From Candidatus Aenigmatarchaeota archaeon (GTDB lineage Archaea; Aenigmatarchaeota; Aenigmatarchaeia; GW2011-AR5): DNA of 39,311 nt. The stretch lies in NCBI GenBank assembly GCA_016180945.1, contig JACPAG010000003.1, positions 1-39,311 on the forward strand, given 5' to 3'. This document shows positions 23,933 to 32,935 of this stretch, one piece after another. The notes below the pieces were generated by a model. The model had not been told where the DNA came from. It searched no databases and saw only the letters and a list, made by a program, of their open reading frames with translations. Positions within the stretch are counted from its first letter, which is position 1; each line of letters begins with the position of its first letter. The position numbers and the translations under genes are program-made.

Positions 23933-24537
23933 TGCACATGTTTGAATTTACGAAAAAGCTTTTATTCGCAAGGCAGTTGAAGCTGGAGAAGGGTTCTATT
24001 GAGATGTTAGGACAAAAAATGGTTATAGCGCCTGTATTTACCTTCTCAGCGATGATAAAAAACGCGAATAATAGTGCGGCAATTGCTAAAGTTATCTACA
24101 ATGCGTGCAAAACCACCAACAAGGATGTTCAGGGATTTACATACAGGGTAAGCAAGCTCTACAAGGCGGAAGATGCGGAGCTGATAAAGCTGATGGCGAG
24201 CATCGCTACTATGGCAGGTTGGGGAGAAATAAATATCTTCAAGGTCGATGCAAAAAAGAAGACAGCGGTTGTGCATATACACAGCTCGCCGGTGGCGCAG
24301 ATGATAGGCTCGGCTAAAGATCCTGTGGATCATCCCATACGCGGTTACATGGCTGGTGCGGCAGAGGTCATTTTCAACGGGCTGAAGAGGAAAGAATGGG
24401 AATTGTTCGATTACATAGAAACGCAATGCATTTCAAACGGCAGCGAATTTTGTGAATTCGTTCTTGACAGGCGCTCCAATTTTGAAAAAAGTTCTGATGC
24501 GAAAATAAGAAAACTCTTTCGCAGCCAGGTGACGTAA
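23932..24537 (+). CDS. V4R-domain sensor protein
   Basis: A 201-residue stand-alone V4R (4-vinyl reductase-like) domain protein. Typical segments are HIHSSPVAQMIG, VDHPIRGYMAGAAEVIF and the C-terminal CISNGSEFCEFVL with two cysteines. V4R domains bind small hydrophobic ligands or metal and appear with signalling and lipid genes. Its ends overlap the HTH gene before it and the UbiA gene after it (TAATGA), so the three are one operon. Confidence 0.8.
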   Translation: MHMFEFTKKLLFARQLKLEKGSIEMLGQKMVIAPVFTFSAMIKNANNSAAIAKVIYNACKTTNKDVQGFTYRVSKLYKAEDAELIKLMASIATMAGWGEINIFKVDAKKKTAVVHIHSSPVAQMIGSAKDPVDHPIRGYMAGAAEVIFNGLKRKEWELFDYIETQCISNGSEFCEFVLDRRSNFEKSSDAKIRKLFRSQVT

Positions 24538-25379
24538 TGAAAACTGTTAAACACTTTATAGAGCTGACGATTCCGGTAACATTAATAGTTGTAGGTATGA
24601 GTTCTTTCGCTGGCGGCCTGATGGCAGCAGGCTCTGTAAGTTTGAACAGGAACTTTATTTTTTCTATTGCAGCCTTCATCCTGATAATGGCAGCCTTCAA
24701 TACTATTAACGGCATATTTGATATAAAGCTCGATAAGATATCGAAGCCCCACAGGCCGCTGCCATCCTCTAAAATAACAAGGCAGCATGCTTGGCGGTTT
24801 TATGTTGCGCTTGCTGTTATCAGTTCTGCACTGGCTTATGCTGCGAATACGTACGTATTCATACTTGTTCTTGGTGTAATAATTTTGTCGATTTTGTATT
24901 CTTCACCGATAATGTGGCTCAAGAGGCATCTCATTCTGAATACGACCATTGTAACGGCCTGCTATTCTGTTTTGCCGCTGCTGGCCGGCTGGGTGGCATT
25001 TGCCAGCCCGTTTTCTATACCAGTCTCCATCTTTGTGATATTGGGGCTGACGAGCTTTGGGATGGTCATCGTCAAAGACATAGAAGACATGGTAGCCGAT
25101 AAGGTGTCAGGCGTGATGACAATACCTATTGTTCTTGGACTGGAAAGAACTGTATACTTTTTAGGCATACTCTTTTCTTTTGCATACATCCTGATTTCGT
25201 ACTTGGCACTGACAAAGGTCCTGTTCCTCATTTCCTTAGTCGGTTATCTCGGGATGACGCACCTCCTCTTTTCCATAAAGAAAAACCCTTACCCGCGGCT
25301 TGGAAAATACTTTTTGTTGGAGGCCATATTCATAGGATTAACAGTAGAAGTCCTGCTGGCTGTTGTTTATATTTTATAG
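24537..25379 (+). CDS. UbiA-family prenyltransferase
   Basis: A 280-residue membrane protein with about eight hydrophobic helices. It has the first Asp-rich motif NGIFDIKLDKISKPHRPLPS (residues 59-78) and the second, KDIEDMVADKVSGVMTIPIV. These Asp residues hold Mg and the prenyl diphosphate. In archaea the best-known member is digeranylgeranylglyceryl phosphate synthase of ether-lipid synthesis, and the NxxxDxxxD...PxRPxPS form fits that group, but other UbiA paralogues exist. Operon with V4R and HTH genes is unusual for a core lipid enzyme and suggests regulated or specialised use. Confidence 0.85.
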   Translation: MKTVKHFIELTIPVTLIVVGMSSFAGGLMAAGSVSLNRNFIFSIAAFILIMAAFNTINGIFDIKLDKISKPHRPLPSSKITRQHAWRFYVALAVISSALAYAANTYVFILVLGVIILSILYSSPIMWLKRHLILNTTIVTACYSVLPLLAGWVAFASPFSIPVSIFVILGLTSFGMVIVKDIEDMVADKVSGVMTIPIVLGLERTVYFLGILFSFAYILISYLALTKVLFLISLVGYLGMTHLLFSIKKNPYPRLGKYFLLEAIFIGLTVEVLLAVVYIL

Positions 25380-26074
25380 GATTCCGGCGGTTTTACGGCG
25401 ATGCCGTTCTTTCCTATCTCCAGAAGGTATACGTCTGTCCCGTGGTTTGTCCTCCTCATTTTTCTTATCTGAAGCGACCGTGACGAAACCTCGCCAATGC
25501 CAAGATAGTTCAATATAATAACCCCGTCCACCACAAACTCCTCCACGCCGAATCTGGAAAGGCCCTTCGCGTCTTCCAGAACCTCGGCAGTCATCAGCAC
25601 AACAGTGTCTGTCTTCTTCAGCGTTTTTATCAGCTCGTACAGCCTTTTCCTCAATTCATTTTCATCCTTGAACACCATGCCGAATATGGAAGTAGAATCA
25701 ATAACCACCCTCGTCGCCCCGAATTTTTCTATCTTCTCCTTGACGAGCGTAGTTATGTCAACCATCTCAAACGGGTCCTGATATTCTATGAGAAACGTTT
25801 TCTTGTCTATATATTTCTGGAAATCCCAGCCGAAGTTTTCCGCGTCGTGCAAAACGTCATCCGGCAGCTCTTCCAGCGAAAAGAATATGCACTTCTCGCC
25901 CTTCTGCAAACCGTCCCACAAAAACTGGCAGCAGAAAAGCGTTTTTCCCGTTCCCGTCCCGCCTGTTACAAGATAAATGTCATTCTGTATGTATCCACCC
26001 TGCATCAGCTTGTCCAGTCCTGGTACGCCTGTAGAAACGCGCTCCGTTTCTTTATGAGCCTTACGCTTTTCCAT
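25367..26074 (-). CDS. KaiC-like RecA-superfamily ATPase
   Basis: A 235-residue single-domain KaiC/GvpD-type ATPase. It shows STGVPGLDKLMQGG, Walker A GGTGTGKT (38-45), SLEELPDDV (the catalytic Glu pair of KaiC proteins), Walker B RVVIDS and a C-terminal strand set. Archaeal KaiC-like proteins act in signalling, often beside sensors such as V4R proteins. It is convergent with UbiA, overlapping it by 13 bp. No second KaiC domain or kinase is present. Confidence 0.88.
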   Translation of the reverse strand: MEKRKAHKETERVSTGVPGLDKLMQGGYIQNDIYLVTGGTGTGKTLFCCQFLWDGLQKGEKCIFFSLEELPDDVLHDAENFGWDFQKYIDKKTFLIEYQDPFEMVDITTLVKEKIEKFGATRVVIDSTSIFGMVFKDENELRKRLYELIKTLKKTDTVVLMTAEVLEDAKGLSRFGVEEFVVDGVIILNYLGIGEVSSRSLQIRKMRRTNHGTDVYLLEIGKNGIAVKPPESYKI

Positions 26075-26122
26075 ATATCTATAATGCGCATGCGCAATAT
26101 AAAGGTTAACAACGCCTTCACA

Positions 26123-26144
26123 GGCTTTGTGTAAAAAGTCGTGG
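26123..26144 (+). repeat. Half copy of the MITE-like terminal repeat
   Basis: The sequence GGCTTTGTGTAAAAAGTCGT matches the left end of the element at 5320 (GGCTTTGTTGAAAAAGTCGT) with two mismatches. No right end is found nearby. A weak inverted repeat ACAGGC/GCCTGT surrounds it. It may be a solo end or a decayed copy, in the 237-bp gap between the KaiC-like gene and a VapBC operon. Confidence 0.5.
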
Positions 26145-26280
26145 ACGCAATTTTGTGCCTGTAGGAACCTATAAGAAAAGACGCCTAGGAGTTTCTGAAG
26201 ATACTATTTGTATTATAAAATATACATATGTATGATAAATTAAACATAACGGAGAATATTCAAAGAGAAATCTTTATAAA

Positions 26281-26302
26281 TATGTATACATAATATGTAT
26301 AC
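26281..26302 (+). promoter_or_regulatory. Operator of the second VapBC operon
   Basis: TATGTATAC occurs twice (26281-26289 and 26294-26302), and each copy contains the palindrome GTATAC. It is placed between a TATA box (CTTTATAAA, 26272-26280) and the GGTGA ribosome binding site of the antitoxin. This is a typical autorepression site for a VapB antitoxin. Confidence 0.6.
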
Positions 26303-26311
26303 GGTGATAGT

Positions 26312-26500
26312 ATGCAAACTACGATACGCGTGGAAGAAGACGTGCTAAGGTTTTTGGAGGAAGTTAAAAATCAGGAGAAGCTCAAATCTTACAACGAAAC
26401 AATAAAGAAACTGATTGAAACCAGGAAACTGAGCATGTTCGGAGCGGATAAAAAATTAAGGAAATGGAAGGAGTCTGAAGATCGTGCAAAATTCAGATAG
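26312..26500 (+). CDS. vapB: VapB-type antitoxin (ribbon-helix-helix-like)
   Basis: A 62-residue protein: N-terminal strand TTIRVEEDVLRFLEEVKN and a helix SYNETIKKLIETRKLS form a ribbon-helix-helix DNA-binding unit, and the basic/aromatic tail (KLRKWKESEDRAKFR) would bind the toxin. It has a GGTGA ribosome binding site four bases upstream and overlaps the PIN gene by 17 bp. Confidence 0.82.
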   Translation: MQTTIRVEEDVLRFLEEVKNQEKLKSYNETIKKLIETRKLSMFGADKKLRKWKESEDRAKFR

Positions 26501-26900
26501 GCAGGGTAGAATAATAATTATAGACACTTATGCGTGGATAGAATATTTTAAAGGTTCTGAAGAAGGAGAAAAAGCAAAGAGGTTCATTGAAGGGCAATTC
26601 GAACTCTGTACGCCTTCTATAGTCATAGCAGAGCTTAGCGACAAGTACAGAAGAGAACGGATAATGGACTGGGATGCAAGAAACAGATTCATCAAGCTCA
26701 AAACAAAAATACTTTCTCTGGATGAGAATATCGCCGATAAAGCTGGGGCACTAAAACAGAACCTGCGGAAGACGTACAAAGATACAGGTCTTGCAGATGC
26801 TATTATTCTGGCCCATTCCATAGATAAGAACGGTAGTATATTGACAGGGGACAAGCATCTTAGGAACTCGAATAACGCCATTGATTTGAGTATTAGATGA
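26484..26900 (+). CDS. vapC: VapC-type PIN-domain toxin
   Basis: A 138-residue PIN ribonuclease: IIIIDTYAWIEYFKGSEEG (first Asp), SIVIAELSDKY (Glu), TGLADAIILAHS (Asp) and ILTGDKHLRN (Asp) are all present. It is translationally coupled to the antitoxin (GTG start inside its end). It is directly followed by the leader repeat of the prenyl diphosphate synthase gene, so read-through into that gene is possible. Confidence 0.88.
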   Translation: MQNSDRQGRIIIIDTYAWIEYFKGSEEGEKAKRFIEGQFELCTPSIVIAELSDKYRRERIMDWDARNRFIKLKTKILSLDENIADKAGALKQNLRKTYKDTGLADAIILAHSIDKNGSILTGDKHLRNSNNAIDLSIR

Positions 26901-26960
26901 GTGAAGCGGAGCGACCAAAAATTATAATCTGGCGCTCGACTAACCAGAGGTTAGGGGAGA
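26901..26960 (+). promoter_or_regulatory. Structured leader repeat before prenyl diphosphate synthase
   Basis: The block GAGTGAAGCGGAGCGACC (26899 onward) plus AAAAATTATAATC matches the block before rps13 and the array at 4181. The core (26930-26959) folds as CTC-GA-CTAACC-AGA-GGTTAG-GG-GAG. The ATG follows two bases later. This is the simplest full copy, without the extra hairpins inserted in the rps13 copy at AAAAATTA/TAATC. Confidence 0.7.
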
Positions 26961-27947
26961 ATGAACATAGAAAAAATCCTCGCCGAAAAGGGGAAGCTGA
27001 TAGATAAGGAAATCCGTTCTGTTTTTCCAAAGTCTGTACAGAATCTGCACGATGCCGTCTATTATCACCTGGGAACAGGCGGGAAAAGAATCCGGCCTGT
27101 TTTGGCGATAGCAGTTTGCGAAGCCCTTGGCGGAGACGTAAAAAAAGTTATCCCTTTCGCCGCCGCCTGCGAAGTGCTTCACCAGTGGTTGTTGATTCAC
27201 GACGATATAGAGGACGGCGACAGGATAAGGAGAGAAAAAGAGGCAGTTTGGGTTAAATACGGTTTGGCACACGGCATAAACATAGGGGATTACATGTCGG
27301 CGAAGGTCTACGAGCTTATATTGAACAGCAAAAATTACGGCGTTGGCAATGAAACTGTTTTTAGATTACTCAATGCGACGGTGAAAACTGCCGTAAAGAC
27401 AGCCGAAGGCCAGGCGATGGACATGAATCTGCGCAAGAGCAATAATCCTTCGGAAAAGGATTATATGGACATGGTCGTCGGCAAGACCGGCCATTACCTG
27501 GCCATCCCCATGGTCGGCGGGGCAATAGTCGCTGGCGCAGACGAAAAAGTAATCGGCACGATAAGAGAATTCGGCCCCTGTATAGGTCCGGCATTCCAGA
27601 TTACTGATGACATACTCGATTTGACAGCCGGAAAAGGGCGGAAAGAAATAGGCCGCGACATCAAAGAAGGGAAAAGAAGTATGCTGGTTGTTCATTGTTT
27701 AAGCAAGTGCAACAAAAAAGAGAAAAAATCGCTTCTGCGCATACTTAACAAGCCAGCCGATAAGACTACAAATGCCGATGTCCTGCTTGTTAAAAAGCTT
27801 TTCGGGAAATATGGTTCTATAGAGTATGCGCAAGACAAGGCGAAAGAGCTCATAAATAAATCCAAAGAGATTACGAAAGATTTGCCGCCTAAATTGCGCA
27901 GCATACTTGACGAGTTCGCGGATTACATGGTGGAGAGGAAGAGGTAG
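26961..27947 (+). CDS. Geranylgeranyl diphosphate synthase-type polyprenyl synthase
   Basis: This trans-prenyltransferase condenses isopentenyl diphosphate units to make the C20 (or longer) chain of archaeal ether lipids. The 328 residues show GGKRIRPVL, the first Asp-rich motif DDIED (81-85) and the second DDILD (216-220), with the lysine-rich loop KGRKEIGRDIKEGKRS. Trp76 lies five residues before the first motif, where aromatic residues limit chain length in archaeal type I synthases; Trp is unusual there. It supplies prenyl donor for UbiA enzymes such as the one at 24537. Its stop codon abuts the next ATG. Confidence 0.92.
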   Translation: MNIEKILAEKGKLIDKEIRSVFPKSVQNLHDAVYYHLGTGGKRIRPVLAIAVCEALGGDVKKVIPFAAACEVLHQWLLIHDDIEDGDRIRREKEAVWVKYGLAHGINIGDYMSAKVYELILNSKNYGVGNETVFRLLNATVKTAVKTAEGQAMDMNLRKSNNPSEKDYMDMVVGKTGHYLAIPMVGGAIVAGADEKVIGTIREFGPCIGPAFQITDDILDLTAGKGRKEIGRDIKEGKRSMLVVHCLSKCNKKEKKSLLRILNKPADKTTNADVLLVKKLFGKYGSIEYAQDKAKELINKSKEITKDLPPKLRSILDEFADYMVERKR

Positions 27948-28790
27948 ATGCAACTTCTAGAAAAGCTTCCATTTAAGTATAAGATTTTGCTAGGAGTTGC
28001 CGCAGGATTTGCTTCTTTTTACTTGATGATAGGGGGCGTTGGCCTTCCTCTAGCTCGATATGTAGAGACCAAAGGAGAAGAATATTACGCGACAGGAATA
28101 GCCGGAGAACCTGTAAATGTTTACGCCCAACCTTCTCTTGGTTCTAAGGTTATAGGTACACTAGACCCTTTAACTAATGTCGATGTAGTAGCCAGAAAAG
28201 ATGGAGATGGCCACGCAGTAGTAGACTGGTATAAAATAAAGCGAGACCATAAAGAAGGATGGATCCCTGACATGATAGAATATTACACTTTGGAAGATTT
28301 CGTAGCCGATCCTGACATAGGCCAGTATATTCGATTAGTTGAGAGGGCTGGAAAAAGTTCTGAGGATTTTCTACTAGAAGTTTTGAGAACTACGAACGTT
28401 TCACCCAGCAGAGATGAAGCCCTAACAACGTTAGGAAATTATAATTCTAGCAGGGTTATTGATGCATTAATGGGTGAACTTGGAAGGACTAATCGAGTTG
28501 CTAATATTAATGCTTACCTCTCCCTAGGAGAGATAGCAAGATCAGAAGGTGTTGACAACGTAAAGATAATGGAGGCACTGGCTAAAAATTTTGAAGATAC
28601 CATAAGTTGCCACTACCAACATTGCGAAGCAGAGGTGACAGATGCGTTGGTGAATTCGGCAAGAACATACGAAGACCGCCAGTGGCTGATAAATTTTCTC
28701 GAAAGAGAAGGTGCTTATGCAGAAACTGGTAATAGTAATAATCGATGGAAAAGTATAGCATTAAGAGATTTGTCAGAAAAACAAAAATAA
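27948..28790 (+). CDS. Membrane-anchored protein with SH3-like and helical-repeat domains
   Basis: A 280-residue protein with an N-terminal transmembrane anchor (about residues 12-33), a bacterial SH3-like domain (about 50-115; GEPVNVYAQPSLGSKVIGTL, then WYKIKRDHKEGWI) and a helical HEAT-like region (about 130-260; repeated helix pairs around SSRVIDALMGELGRTNRV). SH3b domains outside the cell usually bind wall or surface polymers. It begins directly after the prenyl synthase stop codon. Together with the next gene it is AT-richer than its neighbours and may be a later insertion. Confidence 0.65.
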   Translation: MQLLEKLPFKYKILLGVAAGFASFYLMIGGVGLPLARYVETKGEEYYATGIAGEPVNVYAQPSLGSKVIGTLDPLTNVDVVARKDGDGHAVVDWYKIKRDHKEGWIPDMIEYYTLEDFVADPDIGQYIRLVERAGKSSEDFLLEVLRTTNVSPSRDEALTTLGNYNSSRVIDALMGELGRTNRVANINAYLSLGEIARSEGVDNVKIMEALAKNFEDTISCHYQHCEAEVTDALVNSARTYEDRQWLINFLEREGAYAETGNSNNRWKSIALRDLSEKQK

Positions 28791-28827
28791 GATTAAAAGA
28801 TATATAGTATTTAGAAAGGTATTGTAT

Positions 28828-30087
28828 ATGCAAGATGAAATCAGTATCGCAAAAGACGTGAAAGAGCTTTTAAGGGGAGGGAAACCGTTTGAAGAGGTTC
28901 GCCAACATATTAGAATAACTTATGGACTTGATTTAACACCGCGAGATATAGACAGATACAATTCTATGAAATTGCCTGAGGTTTATGAACCTATCGTTCA
29001 AGAACCTACAGCTATAGTTGGAGGAATCGAAACAGCTTATCCAACGCCTCCGGCGACTGGTCAATCTCCTTACAAAAAAGAAACTCCAAGCAAGAAAGGA
29101 AAATCGCCCATGAAAGGCTTTGGTCCACTCTTAGTAGGAGCAAGCGTGGGTGCTTTATTAGGTGCTACTGTAATAGGTGCAGTATTTTGGGGTGAAAGCA
29201 GGGATCGTGAACATAAAAGTGTAAAACAAGAACAAGCTGCAAACAGCCAATTGACACATGATAATATTTTTGCAGACTACATTTTACTTAGAATTGGAAG
29301 CAATAATGTTATTGTTGATTTCAATAGGGATGGAAAGCCTGACGGAATAACAAGCGACAGTACATTGAAAGCCGCTGCAGATATTATGAAACTAGATGTA
29401 AAAGTAAATGCTGAAACTCTTTTGCGCTCTCTTTACGAGATTCATGCAGATGACATCATCGTGAGATCCCCAGACCAGATAATAACAGTAACAGGCTCTC
29501 CTCCACAATATGGAGTGTTCAGACTTGAAGGCTCTGCGTTAACGCCTAATACAGAAGTTCAGACCGCATGGAACGACATAAACAGGCAACTGCTTGCCGC
29601 TATAAAATCCAATTCACCTGTCGAACAAAAGCAGCAGCAAATAGCAGATGCATTCCAAAAAAACCCTTATGCCACGAGTTTAACGCTGAACATGTTAGGA
29701 GGTTCTGATTTTGAAAGACAACTGCGTGAAAACCAAGGTCTAGAAATCGCAAATTACTTTAGCGGCGTTGTAAGGGGCAATCTTACGGATGCGGCTGTAA
29801 GCGCAGGATCAGGTAATTTCGGAGCGGCTTTAGGATACGGATTTGCAGCATGGCTTAACACGCAGGCAGCAAAAGCTGCGATTCAGGGACTGGAGAGCGG
29901 ACGCCCTGCTACAGGCAGTCAGGATTCGAATTGGACAGAAACATCTGACGGCAGGTTAGAGTATACGGGCGGTCAAGACAGGACATATGATATTGGCGGC
30001 TGTGTCGTAAGCGGCTCGCAATTATCGTCTCGAGAAAGAGGAACTTTTGTTATTTCAGAATCTAGACTAGCCGAACTTTGCAAATAG
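28828..30087 (+). CDS. Membrane protein of unknown function
   Basis: About 419 residues from the ATG at 28828, which has AGGT eight bases upstream. The N-terminal part is a small helical domain (DEISIAKDVKELLRGGKPFE), followed by a Pro/Lys linker, one glycine-rich transmembrane segment (GPLLVGASVGALLGATVIGA) and a long outer domain. A short stretch, VDFNRDGKPDG, resembles a calcium-binding EF-hand/dockerin-like loop. No enzyme motif is seen. The anchor-linker-domain layout parallels the genes at 27948 and 15829. Confidence 0.6.
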   Translation: MQDEISIAKDVKELLRGGKPFEEVRQHIRITYGLDLTPRDIDRYNSMKLPEVYEPIVQEPTAIVGGIETAYPTPPATGQSPYKKETPSKKGKSPMKGFGPLLVGASVGALLGATVIGAVFWGESRDREHKSVKQEQAANSQLTHDNIFADYILLRIGSNNVIVDFNRDGKPDGITSDSTLKAAADIMKLDVKVNAETLLRSLYEIHADDIIVRSPDQIITVTGSPPQYGVFRLEGSALTPNTEVQTAWNDINRQLLAAIKSNSPVEQKQQQIADAFQKNPYATSLTLNMLGGSDFERQLRENQGLEIANYFSGVVRGNLTDAAVSAGSGNFGAALGYGFAAWLNTQAAKAAIQGLESGRPATGSQDSNWTETSDGRLEYTGGQDRTYDIGGCVVSGSQLSSRERGTFVISESRLAELCK

Positions 30088-30117
30088 ATTAAAATGCTTT
30101 CCTCTTAATTTATCCCT

Positions 30118-32316
30118 ATGAATCTTTCCCGTCTAGATTTCCCCGAAGAAATTACTTCTATATTAGAAAAGTCCGGCATATCCGAACTTAATCCTCCCCA
30201 GATAGCAGCAATAAAATCTGGTCTTCTTGAAAACAAAAATCTCGTCATTGCTGCGCCAACTGCTTCCGGGAAAACATTGATTGCAGAGATTGCCTTCATC
30301 AAGAATTTCCTGAACAGCGGCAAGACCGTCTACTTAGTTCCGCTCAAGGCATTAGCCTCTGAAAAATACAGGGAATTCAAAGAAAAGTACGAGAAGATAG
30401 GAATGAGAATCGCCATCTCCATCGGCGACCTCGATTCAGACGATGCTTGGCTAAGGTCCTACGACCTCATCATCGCCAGCAACGAGAAAATGGATTCGCT
30501 GCTGCGGCATTCGCCGGAATGGATTAATCGCGTGTCGCTGATAATCGCAGACGAAATCCATCTCATCAATGACGCCTCACGGGGCCCGACGTTAGAAGTC
30601 GTGCTGACACGATTGCACGATATAGCGAATGCCCAGATTCTTGCATTGTCCGCAACAATACAGAATGCAGACGAGATTGCAGAATGGCTGGACGCAAAGC
30701 TCGTGAAGAGCGATTACCGGCCGGTAAAGCTCCATAAGGGCGTTTTCTATCCCGACGGCAGTGATAGCAAGATAGAATTTCTGGAAAAAGAAAAGTATAT
30801 CTTGCAGGCAGACGGTGAAAATGAATTAATACTCTCCGCAGATACATTGTCCAGAAACAAGCAGGCATTGATGTTTCTTTCAACCCGGGCCAGCGCCGAG
30901 GCGGCGGCTGAAAAGATAAGCAGGATATCAGAAAAATTTCTAAGCAGGGAAGAAAAAGAGAAGCTTGCCGAATTGAGCAATGAGGCATTGAATGCGCTTG
31001 GCAACCCGACCAAACAGTGCAAGCGACTGGCTTCTTTGCTTAAGAGCGGCGTTGCGTTCCATCATGCTGGTCTGGTAGCAAAACAAAGACAGATTATAGA
31101 AGATAATTTTAGAAATGGCCTTATAAAAATCCTGACAGCGACGCCTACGCTTGCGTTCGGCCTTAATCTTCCAGCATGGCGCGTGCTGATAAGGGATACG
31201 AAACGTTACGGCGGTTACGGCGCTGACTATATACCTGTTCTTGAAATACACCAGATGCAAGGCCGTGCCGGCCGCCCTAAATACGATACGGACGGCGAGG
31301 CCATACTTATGGCTAAGACAAAAGCCGAGACAAAAGAACTATGGGAACGTTACATTCTTGGCGAGCCAGAGCCGATATATTCCAAGCTTTCACTGGAATC
31401 CGTCCTGAGGATGCATGTTTTGTCGCTCGTATCATGCGAGGCAGCCAGAACATTACAGCATCTTCAGGATTTCTTTTCAAAGACTTTCTTCGCCCACCAG
31501 TACAAGGATATAGACGAAGTGATGGAAAAAGTAGGCAAAATTCTCAAAGAGCTGGAATCTTACAATTTTATCAGAATAGAGAATGGAAATTTTATCTCTA
31601 ACGAATTCGTCCCGGCATTCGATATCGGCAAAGACATAAAGCTGGAAGCAACCCGCCTCGGAAAGCGCGTTTCCGAACTGTATCTGGACCCGCAGTCCGC
31701 GCACCGGCTGATAGAGAACCTGAAAGTCCAGCCCGACATGAACTACCTGCTTGCTGCAAGCCAGTGCATGGAAATGCGGCCGTTGTCTGCAGTAAAGCAA
31801 AAAGAAACCGAATGGGTGGAAGAGGCATTGGAAAGCAGCGGCCTTGTAGGGCCTGACGTATGGGACATTGACTACGAAGATTTTTTGAAATCATTCAAGG
31901 CATCCCTGATGTTCACGGACTGGATGAGCGAGACTGGCGAGGACAAGCTGCTTGAAAAATACGGCATAACGCCCGGCGAGCTTTATGCGAAAACAACTAC
32001 CGCCGAATGGATTTTCTATGCGATGGCCGAGCTTGCAAAACTGCTCAACAAAAGGCTGCCGGCAAATGCCGCCAGCAAGATTAAGCTGCGGATAAGATAC
32101 GGCGTGAAAGAAGAGCTGCTGCCCCTCGTGCGGCTTCGTTCAATCGGCCGCATCCGCGCTCGTCTTTTATTCAGGAACGGGATAAAAAATATATCCGATA
32201 TAAAAAAAGCGCAGCTGGAAAAGCTTGAGGCAATCTTAGGCAGGAACGTCGCAAAGCAGCTGAAAGAAACCACGGAAGAAAATCTGGACGAAAAGATGAA
32301 GCGGTTCAAATTCTAA
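30118..32316 (+). CDS. hel308: Hel308-type superfamily 2 DNA helicase
   Basis: This 3'-5' ATP-dependent helicase acts on stalled replication forks. The 732 residues include motif I APTASGKT (45-52), motif Ib-type PLKALASEK, motif II DEIH (145-148), motif III SAT (178-180), motif V TLAFGLNLPAW and motif VI HQMQGRAGRP, followed by winged-helix and ratchet domains and a C-terminal helix-hairpin-helix region (LRSIGRIRARLLFRNGIKNI). All key residues are intact. It has its own short upstream region. It is convergent with the Lrp-type gene. Confidence 0.93.
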   Translation: MNLSRLDFPEEITSILEKSGISELNPPQIAAIKSGLLENKNLVIAAPTASGKTLIAEIAFIKNFLNSGKTVYLVPLKALASEKYREFKEKYEKIGMRIAISIGDLDSDDAWLRSYDLIIASNEKMDSLLRHSPEWINRVSLIIADEIHLINDASRGPTLEVVLTRLHDIANAQILALSATIQNADEIAEWLDAKLVKSDYRPVKLHKGVFYPDGSDSKIEFLEKEKYILQADGENELILSADTLSRNKQALMFLSTRASAEAAAEKISRISEKFLSREEKEKLAELSNEALNALGNPTKQCKRLASLLKSGVAFHHAGLVAKQRQIIEDNFRNGLIKILTATPTLAFGLNLPAWRVLIRDTKRYGGYGADYIPVLEIHQMQGRAGRPKYDTDGEAILMAKTKAETKELWERYILGEPEPIYSKLSLESVLRMHVLSLVSCEAARTLQHLQDFFSKTFFAHQYKDIDEVMEKVGKILKELESYNFIRIENGNFISNEFVPAFDIGKDIKLEATRLGKRVSELYLDPQSAHRLIENLKVQPDMNYLLAASQCMEMRPLSAVKQKETEWVEEALESSGLVGPDVWDIDYEDFLKSFKASLMFTDWMSETGEDKLLEKYGITPGELYAKTTTAEWIFYAMAELAKLLNKRLPANAASKIKLRIRYGVKEELLPLVRLRSIGRIRARLLFRNGIKNISDIKKAQLEKLEAILGRNVAKQLKETTEENLDEKMKRFKF

Positions 32317-32346
32317 TAAAAGGCAAAAAGTAAATCATAAGAAATC

Positions 32347-32793
32347 CTAAATAGTAGCATTCAAGTCCTCTTTCACGACATTCAGCACCAGATGCGTATT
32401 CGTTCTTTCCACGAACTCCGTAGCCAGCAGAGACTTGACGAAATCGTTAAGCTCTTTCCTGTCTTTGAATCTGGCAAGTATAACCGCGTCCATGTCTCCT
32501 GTAATGTCGTAAACCGCATAAACGTTGTGTTTTTTGGCAATCCTTTCTTCAACGTCCACCAGTTTTCCTTTGGACACGACAAGCTCTATCATCGCGACAA
32601 TGTTGTATCCGAGCTTTTCATGGTCGATTATTACGGACGGATATTTTAGTATGCCGTCTTTTTTCATCTTTTCATAGCGGTGAATGACAGTCGTCGTCGC
32701 AAGCCCGAGTTTTTTCCCCAGAGCCCTGAAAGACAGACGCGAGTCTTTTGCCAGTTCATGCAGTATCTTCATGTCAGAATCATCGCTGGACAT
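32347..32793 (-). CDS. Lrp/AsnC-family transcription regulator
   Basis: A 148-residue protein with an N-terminal winged HTH (ILHELAKDSRLSFRALGKKL, then TTVIHRYEKMKKDGIL) and a C-terminal RAM domain (YNIVAMIELVVSKGKL, then AVYDITGDMDAVILARF). Family members are octameric or dimeric amino-acid-responsive regulators. It stands alone; the divergent gene at 32936 is a small zinc ribbon, sharing a 140-bp AT-rich promoter region. Confidence 0.9.
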   Translation of the reverse strand: MSSDDSDMKILHELAKDSRLSFRALGKKLGLATTTVIHRYEKMKKDGILKYPSVIIDHEKLGYNIVAMIELVVSKGKLVDVEERIAKKHNVYAVYDITGDMDAVILARFKDRKELNDFVKSLLATEFVERTNTHLVLNVVKEDLNATI

Positions 32794-32935
32794 TTGTTCA
32801 CCATAACCGTTATCTTAATGGGCTAACTGTATATTTGTTTTATTTTTTTATATATTTAAAGATGATTGTTTTAATTTTTACCTTCTTTAATACCTTTATT
32901 AGCATTGAGACACAAATAATAATACGGTGGATAAG

